Assembly: GCA_027083655.1 (NCBI GenBank)
Contig: JALWNS010000561.1
Span: 1 to 8,547, forward strand
Direction: 5' to 3'
DNA from: Bacteroidales bacterium
GTDB lineage: Bacteria; Bacteroidota; Bacteroidia; Bacteroidales; S143-33
Length of the DNA stretch: 8,547 bases
Part shown: positions 1-7,000 of the stretch, one piece after another
Position numbering within the stretch: position 1 is the stretch's first letter
Layout: every line of letters begins with the position of its first letter
Notes under the pieces: generated by a model
Told to the model about the DNA's origin: nothing
The model's input: the letters and a program-made list of their open reading frames with translations, nothing else
Database searches by the model: none
Translations under genes and position numbers: made by a program

Positions 1-1
1 C

Positions 2-1231
2 AATAAAATAACTAATGAATTCAAAGGCGTAATTAATTTACCTGCATCTAAGTCTATATCTAATAGACTTTTGATTTTGCGGGAACTGTCTGGACAAAGG
101 CTTAAACTGAAGAATTTATCTACTGCTCAAGACACTATAATGCTTAGATCTGTGCTTGATGAGCTCTCCTCATCAGAAGAATTTATTTTTAATTTTGACT
201 TAGGCAATTGTGGTACTTGTTTGCGGTTTCTCACTGCTTATCTTTCTCTTCGTCCCGGCACATACATTCTCACAGGTAATAGGCGAATGCAAAAAAGGCC
301 TATTGGTGCCCTGGTTGATGCCCTGAAGCAATTAAATGCGCAAATCAGCTATATAAATTCCGAAGGATATCCTCCATTGTTTATCACAGGAAGCACACTA
401 GAAGGTGGAAATATTCAAATCGATTGTACACAAAGCAGCCAGTTCGCCACTGCTATTATGTTAATAGCTCCTTCCCTGAAAAAGGGTCTTGAAATTAACA
501 TCACAGGGCTTAGCTCCAAATCATACCTGGAGATGACGGTCAAACTAATGAGACAACTAGGACTCAAAATAGAAAAAAAAGCAAATTACACATACTTTAT
601 CCCAGAACAACAGATAAAAGAACAAACTTACACAGTGCCTGCAGATTGGAGTTCTGCAGCTTTTTGGTATACCTTTGTTGCATTGTCCAACAAAGGGTCC
701 ATTTTTCTTAAAGAGCTTAAAGATTGCGGTATACAAGGCGATAGCTTCATTTTCACATTATATAAAGAAATAGGCGTGGAAACTATCTTCACTGACCAAG
801 GAGCACTTATAACTAAAACAGCTAAAAGTACAGACTACCTGGAGCAAGATATGAGTAGCTATCCTGATATAGCTATTCCCTTTATAGTCAACCTAGTACT
901 TCTGGGAATTAATTTTCACTTGACTGGTCTGGCACATTTGCGCCACAAAGAAAGTGACCGTTTGCAGGCATTACAGACAGAGCTTAAAAAAATAGGAGTT
1001 AAGCTTAATATTGATACTGGCGGAAACGTCTCTTGGATAAGACAACCGCTAAATTTTCCAGAAAAAATAACATTTGAAACATACGGCGACCACCGTATTG
1101 CTATGGCATTAGCCCAAGTAGCTATGTTCACTAACATCGAGCTTGTCGACGGCCAAAAAGTTGTAAAAAAATCTTATCCAGAATTTTGGTCAAACTTCAA
1201 TAACCTGTTTGTTAAAACAAAAACCATATAA
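2..1231 (+). CDS. aroA: 3-phosphoshikimate 1-carboxyvinyltransferase (EPSP synthase), 5'-truncated by window edge
   Basis: This cytoplasmic enzyme transfers the enolpyruvyl group of PEP to shikimate-3-phosphate, releasing phosphate, in the sixth step of the shikimate pathway. The frame is open from base 2 and has no start there. The first visible residues already contain the family N-terminal motif LPASKSISNRLLIL, so the gene begins upstream. The TTG at 71 lies inside this motif and is not the start. In visible numbering (409 residues), E. coli active-site counterparts are K17, S18 and R22; LGNCGT with G71 and R75; R99 in KRPIG; SSQ 145-147; D289 in PDIAIP; E317 and R320 in HKESDR; H364-R365 in GDHR; and K390 near the C-terminus. 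The E. coli enzyme has 427 residues, so only a short N-terminal piece is missing. No frameshift is visible. Phenylalanine (F76) replaces the proline that follows the GT-x-x-R segment in the E. coli enzyme. The stop lies two bases before the phosphate permease gene, implying co-transcription. Confidence 0.96.
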   Translation, partial: NKITNEFKGVINLPASKSISNRLLILRELSGQRLKLKNLSTAQDTIMLRSVLDELSSSEEFIFNFDLGNCGTCLRFLTAYLSLRPGTYILTGNRRMQKRPIGALVDALKQLNAQISYINSEGYPPLFITGSTLEGGNIQIDCTQSSQFATAIMLIAPSLKKGLEINITGLSSKSYLEMTVKLMRQLGLKIEKKANYTYFIPEQQIKEQTYTVPADWSSAAFWYTFVALSNKGSIFLKELKDCGIQGDSFIFTLYKEIGVETIFTDQGALITKTAKSTDYLEQDMSSYPDIAIPFIVNLVLLGINFHLTGLAHLRHKESDRLQALQTELKKIGVKLNIDTGGNVSWIRQPLNFPEKITFETYGDHRIAMALAQVAMFTNIELVDGQKVVKKSYPEFWSNFNNLFVKTKTI

Positions 1232-1233
1232 CG

Positions 1234-3504
1234 ATGTCAGCAGAATTGGCATATCTAATTCTTATTGTTGTCTTGTTTGCACTGGCTATAACTGATCTGA
1301 TTGTAGGAGTGAGCAACGACGCAGTGAATTTCCTGATCTCTGCATTTGGTTCCAAAGCAGGTCCAGTATGGGCTATCTTACTGACTGCAAGTCTTGGTGT
1401 TTTTGTCGGTGCAGTATTCTCTAACGGAATGATGGAAGTAGCCAGAAAGGGTATCTTCCATCCAGATAAATTCGTGTTTTCAGAGATAATATTGATCTTT
1501 GTGGCAGTGATGCTTACAGATATTATCCTGTTGGATTTTTTCAATACATTTGGGTTCCCGACTTCTACTACTGTTTCCCTGGTATTTGAGCTATTGGGTG
1601 CAGCAGTAGCTATATCCTTGATAAAAATTTCCCACGAGCATGCAGGTAATCTATCAGACTATATAAACTCTGGAAGAGCATTCCTTATAATTAGTGGTAT
1701 CCTATTGTCAATTATTGTGGCATTTACTATAGGAGCTATAGTTCAATACTTTGCCCGCCTGCTTTTTACATTCCAGTATGAAAAAAATTATAAGTACTTT
1801 GGGTCTTTATGGGCAGGATTTGCATTTGCCGTTATTATCTTTTTCATGTTTATCAAAGGATTTAAAAACTCTGCAATAGCGGATGCCCCTTGGGTGCAAT
1901 GGATACTACATCATAAAGCCCAAGTAATATTATACTCCTTTGTGATTTTCACAATATTTTTTGAGATACTTAAATCTGTCTTTAAAATCAATGTTCTTAA
2001 AATAGTCGTGCTAGCCGGAACATTTGCTTTAGCTATGGCCTTTGCAGGAAATGACCTTGTCAACTTTATTGGCGTCCCCCTGGCAGGTTATTCTTCTTTC
2101 GAATATTGGGTTAAATCAGGTGTTAGTCCTGACCAATATACAATGGAAGCTTTAGCCGGAAAAGTACAAGTACCTATTTACTTCCTGTTAGGTGCAGGAT
2201 TAATTATGGTTTTGACACTATGGTTTTCGAAAAAAGCACGTACAGTTATACAAACATCTGTTGACCTGTCACGGCAGGAATCAGGGTATGAAAGATTCGG
2301 TTCTTCCCCTGCCGCTAGGGCTATAGTACGTGTTTGGATTAATGTTAGCAATACTATTGATTCTATTACTCCTAAACCTGTTCGTAATTGGATTGCTAAA
2401 CGCTTTGAAAAGAAAAAGAATAAAGAAAATAAAGAAATGCGAGGCGCTGCCTTTGACCTTATCCGCGCATCTGTCAACCTAGTTGTTGCCAGTGCTCTTA
2501 TAGCTATTGCTACATCATATAAATTACCTCTTTCTACTACTTATGTAACATTTATGGTAGCAATGGGAACATCCCTGGCAGACCGCGCTTGGGGTAGGGA
2601 GAGTGCTGTCTTCCGCGTCACCGGTGTAATATCTGTGATTAGTGGTTGGTTCTTCACAGCTTTCATTGCATTTACTGTGGCTGCTATTATTGCCGCTATT
2701 ATTTATTTTGGAGGTGCCGTCGCAATTGTTATAATGATACTGCTTGACATTTACCTCATATACCACTCGCGTTTGATTCACCGCCGCCGTATGGCAAAAG
2801 AGGAAGAAGAAAAACGGATCAAACAATTAGAGGCAGAAATTACCCCGGAAAATGTTTTTGATAAAGTCAAGGAAACGATCCTGAGGGAGCTCAAAAAAGT
2901 GCCTGATATATTAGAGCTTACAAAGAATGGATTTCTTAATTCAGACCGCCGAAAACTCAAAGAAGCAGTACAGATTGCAGAAAGTCTAAAAGACAATTCT
3001 AAGCATATTAAAAAAGAAATTCACCGGGTTATACATGCCTTGCGTGATGATATGGTGGGTGCTGCCCAATACTATGTCCAAGAAGTTGACCATCTGCGTG
3101 AAATTGCAAACGCATCAGTTTATCTATCCAGGCGGATGCACGAACATGTGGAGAACAACCATGAATTATTTAACAAGGAGCAAAAAGCTGACTTTATAAA
3201 TACATATCAGCTCGTTAAGCAGTTTATAGACGAGGTGATCAATATTATTGTCAACGATGAATTCCATAAAATAAACCACATGCGTGAATGGAAAAACGAA
3301 ATACTAAAAGAGCTCGAAGATGCTAAGACTATAGAAATTCAACGAATACAAAACGAAGAAGTGGATATTCTCAGTAGCAACCTATTGCTCAATATCATAG
3401 CAGAGTTTAAAAACCTTGTACTTTTCTTCAACCGTGCACTAAAAGCCCACAAACGTTTCTACCTGCACAAAAAAGCACTTGAGCAACCAATCATTACTAC
3501 ATAA
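1234..3504 (+). CDS. Inorganic phosphate transporter, PiT family, with C-terminal PhoU-like domain
   Basis: This inner-membrane permease most likely imports phosphate, or metal-phosphate, by coupling to H+ or Na+ as PiT proteins do. The family's internal duplication is clear. The first half has GVSNDAVNF (residues 25-33) and FPTSTTVSL (108-116). The second half has AGNDLVNFIGVPLAG (271-285) and LPLSTTYVTF (431-440). About a dozen hydrophobic segments lie between residues 5 and 511, broken by a basic cytoplasmic loop (about 331-405). After RRRMAKEEEEKR (518-529) comes a soluble, helix-rich, charged region (about 535-745) that resembles the PhoU/DUF47 regulators often encoded beside pit genes. 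At 756 residues it is far longer than E. coli PitA (about 500), and the tail accounts for the extra length. The ATG at 1234 follows the aroA stop by two bases, has no Shine-Dalgarno-like sequence, and gives a membrane segment at the expected N-terminal place. The substrate could also be sulfate or another anion, but phosphate is favoured. Confidence 0.93.
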   Translation: MSAELAYLILIVVLFALAITDLIVGVSNDAVNFLISAFGSKAGPVWAILLTASLGVFVGAVFSNGMMEVARKGIFHPDKFVFSEIILIFVAVMLTDIILLDFFNTFGFPTSTTVSLVFELLGAAVAISLIKISHEHAGNLSDYINSGRAFLIISGILLSIIVAFTIGAIVQYFARLLFTFQYEKNYKYFGSLWAGFAFAVIIFFMFIKGFKNSAIADAPWVQWILHHKAQVILYSFVIFTIFFEILKSVFKINVLKIVVLAGTFALAMAFAGNDLVNFIGVPLAGYSSFEYWVKSGVSPDQYTMEALAGKVQVPIYFLLGAGLIMVLTLWFSKKARTVIQTSVDLSRQESGYERFGSSPAARAIVRVWINVSNTIDSITPKPVRNWIAKRFEKKKNKENKEMRGAAFDLIRASVNLVVASALIAIATSYKLPLSTTYVTFMVAMGTSLADRAWGRESAVFRVTGVISVISGWFFTAFIAFTVAAIIAAIIYFGGAVAIVIMILLDIYLIYHSRLIHRRRMAKEEEEKRIKQLEAEITPENVFDKVKETILRELKKVPDILELTKNGFLNSDRRKLKEAVQIAESLKDNSKHIKKEIHRVIHALRDDMVGAAQYYVQEVDHLREIANASVYLSRRMHEHVENNHELFNKEQKADFINTYQLVKQFIDEVINIIVNDEFHKINHMREWKNEILKELEDAKTIEIQRIQNEEVDILSSNLLLNIIAEFKNLVLFFNRALKAHKRFYLHKKALEQPIITT

Positions 3505-3514
3505 AAAATTGGCC

Positions 3515-3552
3515 AAATAAAACAGGGCGCCTTGGGGAGCCCTGTTTTATTT
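3515..3552. terminator. Bidirectional intrinsic terminator between converging genes
   Basis: Positions 3515-3528 (AAATAAAACAGGGC) are the exact reverse complement of 3539-3552, giving a 14-bp perfect stem around a 10-base loop. After one G-A mismatch the loop can add two more C-G pairs, leaving TTGG at the tip. The stem has a GC-rich core and an A-run on one side that becomes a T-run on the other, so on either strand the hairpin is followed by a U-rich tract. It starts 11 bases past the stop of the phosphate permease and lies 10 bases past the stop of the minus-strand gene. This is the geometry expected of one terminator shared by convergent units. Confidence 0.9.
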
Positions 3553-3561
3553 TACAGAAAG

Positions 3562-6500
3562 CTATTCGAAAATTTCTTTATCATTTTTTTCCATAATTAC
3601 AGCTATTCGCTTTTTACCATCCATCTTTACTACCAAAGGCTGCATAAATTCGACAAGCTTAACAAAATCAGTCTGGTAAACTACTTTTTGCTTCTGTAAT
3701 TTGTCCCAACGCAACAAATGCCCTGGGTTATCATGAAGAACTGTGAAATAGCCAATATTCATAGAAATTACATTATGGAAAAAGTGTGAGCCAGATGAAC
3801 CCTCTAGAGGAAAATTCTCCAAACTAGTCTCTACTATCACTTTAGCATTTGATATCTGGCCCCAATTAACTGGAATACCTATCCATTTATCCCGTGTTCC
3901 CCAGCGTCCCGGTCCTATAAGTATATAGCGCTCACCTCGCGAAAGCATCTGGTCATTTATCTGTCCTATTTCCTCTGCTATTTGCTCTGTTTTAGACTTA
4001 TCAAAGGTCTCTGGCGGAATAAATAGTACATATTTAAGATAATCAATCTTCCCATTACCCATACTCCTGTCTGTATACAAAATCAAGCTATCCTTGTCCA
4101 ATTTTTCAACATCAATATTAAAATCATCCCCACTTCCTAACAAAGGCTTTATTTGCAAAAGGTAAAATGAAGCACGTCCCTGGTGGTCTTTTTTCAAATC
4201 AACAGCAAACTCTATTTCCACTGGCGTTCCCATTGCCTCCTTAGAAATATTGAGCATCCTGTAAATTGTATCTGCTAGGGGTATATAATTAAACTTCAAT
4301 ATATTAGCAAAATCCAGAACCCTTGGGCCTGGTTTGTCGGTCCCGGGTATTAGCCGCTCGCCGTTCTTATCATAGACAGAAGCTAAATGTTTCAATGTTC
4401 CATGACGCTCTGCATCCCAGATATCTAATTTAGCCAAACCAGCATTCTCTCCCTTTAGAAAATCTAGCTCCCTTAGCCTCAAATCCACTGCATAAAAATG
4501 GGTCTGTGAATTCTCGACCAAATCCTTTAAACGGTAATTCTGCAACTTTGGATACCGCGGACAAAAATGGTAAGCTTTTTCTCCTTCTACCACATAAGTT
4601 CCAAGTCCCAGGGCTATCGTAGCATATCCATCCTCCGGCTTGATATGTGAAAACGGATAAAAATTATATGACTGAGCTACACCACTAATATGTGGATAAT
4701 AAAAATCTCCATACTGCTGCCCTACAACCTCCTGTATAACAACCGCCATTTTCTCTTCTTCTATCTTGTAATTAATCGATCGGATATAAGAGCGTGATTT
4801 TGGAGAAAAAACAGATGCATAAACCATCTTTATCGCACTAGCTAGCTGACGCAGGCGAAGACGCTCGTCCCCTGCATTAGGCACTATGTATGTCTCGTAA
4901 ATACCAGCAAATGGCTGATACAATGAGTCTTCCAAAAGCCCAGATGAACGTATAGCCAGAGGCCTATGCAACACTTTTAACAACTTCTTTAGCTTACGGT
5001 ATAGATCATCTGTAAGACGCGCATTAAGGAATGCTTTTTTCAATTCAACGTAATCCACGTCCTTACCAAAAGCAATATTTCTCAAATTATTGTCTTCTAA
5101 AAACTTATCATACTGGTCACTTCCTATTATAAATGTAGCAGGGGTCCGTATGTTTATATCTTCGAAAAGCTCTGATATTCCATAGCGGTATATCAAAGTA
5201 TGAATAAAAGCTATACCTCTACCCTTACCTCCAAGTGCACCAGAATCTAAAGATACTATTGTACTCGGTTCTGTAAGCTCAGATTCGACAAAATCTACTA
5301 TTTTTCCTTTATTTTTCTCATATTTTATTCGTTGCGCTATTAATATCAAAAACTCCCTAATCTCACTGTAATCGGCAAAATCCTCTGTATTCAATTGTGC
5401 TAGCTCCTTGGCCACAGGCACTTCACCTTGCGCCATTAACCACAAAGAAAAATGATTACGCAAAGCATGGTATTCTATACTCTCATCAGGTACAATATGG
5501 GGACGTTTGATATATTCGATAAATTGATCAAGGTTCTTGGCCCTATAACCCAATTCCCTTCCCTGCTTATCACGAAAAATAAAATCTCCAAAACCCATGT
5601 GGTATTTTATCACATGATTAATATCTGCTGCAAGAGTATCAGAATTTTTATTTATAAAAAGAAAATCATGCTTCTCTGCTATCTCCTTGAAACTCTCCTC
5701 CGAGGACTGTATTATTATAGGTATCTTTGCCACAACATTCTGGTCTACATAGCTAGCAAGCTGCAGTCCAGCATCCCTGCATTTCTTACCTTCCTTGATG
5801 TATTCTACGTCTGTTATCAAGCTCAAGAAATACTCCCTGTACCTGTCAAATATTGCTTTGGCCTCTTCATAATTCGTTGCTAACAAAATCTTGGGCCGCA
5901 TACGCAAGGCGTAAATCTTATATACCTCATCCCTGGCCACAACTTCATCAATAATACGTTGTATTTGCTTGAAGACATTATTATACAACAATGGCAAATA
6001 ACGCGAATAATACCTCGGCGAATCCTCTACTAACAAAATAACCCGGACATCGCCCAACCTGGTATCATTCTCAAGGTTAATTTTATCCTCCAACAATTTT
6101 ATCATTGTCAAAAAAATACGGGAGTCTCCATTCCATACAAATAAATGGTCAAGAAGGTTGCGCTCCTTGAACTGTTTAAAATAACTTATATCAGCATTAT
6201 TATTAAGCAAGAAATATATAGGCAGGTATGGAAAATGCTTTCTTATCTTCTCTGCAATATTTATTGAAATAACTTTATTAACCCCTGCCATTATTATTAC
6301 CATATCATAATGCTTCGAACGTAAATTATGATAAGCCTCTTTGTAAGAAGACACAGCCGTTATCCTGGGGGGAGACGAAAGATTGAGCCTTGAATATTCT
6401 CCAAAAATCTGGCGGGAAAAATTCCCTTCGCTCTCTATAGAAAACGAATCATACAATGTAGCAACCAATAAGACTTCCTTTACCCTGAACTTCATCAAAT

Positions 6501-6993
6501 CAAACGATGTATCCCTCTGGTAATAATTTCTTAAGTTATACTCCCTCAACAAACTCTCTTTTAGCGTATTATAAAATGAGAACTTCAAAGTATCAGACTC
6601 ACTCTCATATTTATCCTTACCCTCTATCTCAATACTCGTTTTGTTCATCTTGCTACTATACTCACGAATATAATCCAGAATATGAAAAAACGTTTGCTTC
6701 TGTGACTCTGAGGCAAAAACTTCATCTGGTTGTGCCGACGTCCAGAATTCAATTATACCTAGGTCACCATTCATCTCTACTTCGAGACGTGTCAACAAAA
6801 ACCTCTCTATTGTATATTTACATATATACTGCTTGTCACGTATATGAATGTGTGTCACCACCTTATCTTTGACATAAAACTGCGAAAGAAAACCACAAAG
6901 CTCCCTTAACAAAGCCGTTATAGACTGGCTATTGCCCTTGAATATCTCGTCTACACGATTGCGGTATTCTATTATTTTATCCCTTTCAAGCAT
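3562..6993 (-). CDS. Multidomain protein: GAF-like region, receiver domains and PEP-synthase-type ATP-grasp (PPDK_N) domain
   Basis: The protein has 1143 residues, no signal peptide and no obvious membrane segment, so it is probably cytoplasmic. In order: a weak GAF-like region (about 20-115); a degenerate receiver-like region (about 172-305) without the acidic pair; a receiver (about 316-460) with ILLVEDS (E323, D324), candidate phospho-acceptor D395, S430/S431 and K449; a helical linker with YHALRNHFSLWL (508-519); a PPDK_N ATP-grasp domain (about 575-950); and an uncharacterised tail (952-1143). The ATP-grasp call rests on GALGGKGRG (585-593), RPLAIRSSGLLED (677-689), FAGIYETY (695-702), IQEVV (753-757), SGVA (770-773), VEIEFAVDL (925-933) and LLQIKP (945-950). 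The GGxTSHAA phosphohistidine motif and the TIM-barrel PEP domain of true PEP synthase are absent, so that activity is unlikely. ATP-dependent phosphoryl transfer under receiver control is an inference; substrate and partner kinase are unknown. The ATG at 6993 lies 7 bp after the stop of yifB, without a Shine-Dalgarno, so the two are probably one operon. Databases often label such proteins PEP/pyruvate-binding. Confidence 0.88.
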   Translation of the reverse strand: MLERDKIIEYRNRVDEIFKGNSQSITALLRELCGFLSQFYVKDKVVTHIHIRDKQYICKYTIERFLLTRLEVEMNGDLGIIEFWTSAQPDEVFASESQKQTFFHILDYIREYSSKMNKTSIEIEGKDKYESESDTLKFSFYNTLKESLLREYNLRNYYQRDTSFDLMKFRVKEVLLVATLYDSFSIESEGNFSRQIFGEYSRLNLSSPPRITAVSSYKEAYHNLRSKHYDMVIIMAGVNKVISINIAEKIRKHFPYLPIYFLLNNNADISYFKQFKERNLLDHLFVWNGDSRIFLTMIKLLEDKINLENDTRLGDVRVILLVEDSPRYYSRYLPLLYNNVFKQIQRIIDEVVARDEVYKIYALRMRPKILLATNYEEAKAIFDRYREYFLSLITDVEYIKEGKKCRDAGLQLASYVDQNVVAKIPIIIQSSEESFKEIAEKHDFLFINKNSDTLAADINHVIKYHMGFGDFIFRDKQGRELGYRAKNLDQFIEYIKRPHIVPDESIEYHALRNHFSLWLMAQGEVPVAKELAQLNTEDFADYSEIREFLILIAQRIKYEKNKGKIVDFVESELTEPSTIVSLDSGALGGKGRGIAFIHTLIYRYGISELFEDINIRTPATFIIGSDQYDKFLEDNNLRNIAFGKDVDYVELKKAFLNARLTDDLYRKLKKLLKVLHRPLAIRSSGLLEDSLYQPFAGIYETYIVPNAGDERLRLRQLASAIKMVYASVFSPKSRSYIRSINYKIEEEKMAVVIQEVVGQQYGDFYYPHISGVAQSYNFYPFSHIKPEDGYATIALGLGTYVVEGEKAYHFCPRYPKLQNYRLKDLVENSQTHFYAVDLRLRELDFLKGENAGLAKLDIWDAERHGTLKHLASVYDKNGERLIPGTDKPGPRVLDFANILKFNYIPLADTIYRMLNISKEAMGTPVEIEFAVDLKKDHQGRASFYLLQIKPLLGSGDDFNIDVEKLDKDSLILYTDRSMGNGKIDYLKYVLFIPPETFDKSKTEQIAEEIGQINDQMLSRGERYILIGPGRWGTRDKWIGIPVNWGQISNAKVIVETSLENFPLEGSSGSHFFHNVISMNIGYFTVLHDNPGHLLRWDKLQKQKVVYQTDFVKLVEFMQPLVVKMDGKKRIAVIMEKNDKEIFE

Positions 6994-7000
6994 GTGATTA

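Noticed and set aside
71..73. TTG as start codon of the EPSP synthase gene
   Set aside because: The frame is open to the left edge, and the 23 codons before it encode the conserved PASKSISNRL motif with active-site Lys, Ser and Arg, so the true start is outside the window.
916..1544. Minus-strand open frames at 916-1137 and 1212-1544
   Set aside because: They are antisense to conserved coding sequence of aroA and the permease and show no recognisable domain.
2178..2996. Three minus-strand open frames (2178-2477, 2524-2826, 2778-2996) opposite the phosphate permease gene
   Set aside because: They lie wholly inside a well-supported gene, overlap each other, have low-complexity or serine-rich translations and match no family I recognise.
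5452..6872. Plus-strand open frames at 5452-5883 and 6507-6872
   Set aside because: They are opposite the long multidomain gene, whose domains continue through both regions, and their translations show no family motif.
3562..6993. Annotation as phosphoenolpyruvate synthase (ppsA)
   Set aside because: Only the N-terminal ATP-grasp part of that enzyme is present; no phosphohistidine motif or PEP-binding barrel is visible.
6994..7000. Separate promoter or attenuator between yifB and the downstream gene
   Set aside because: Seven bases cannot hold a promoter, and I saw no convincing hairpin; an internal promoter within yifB cannot be excluded but has no visible support.
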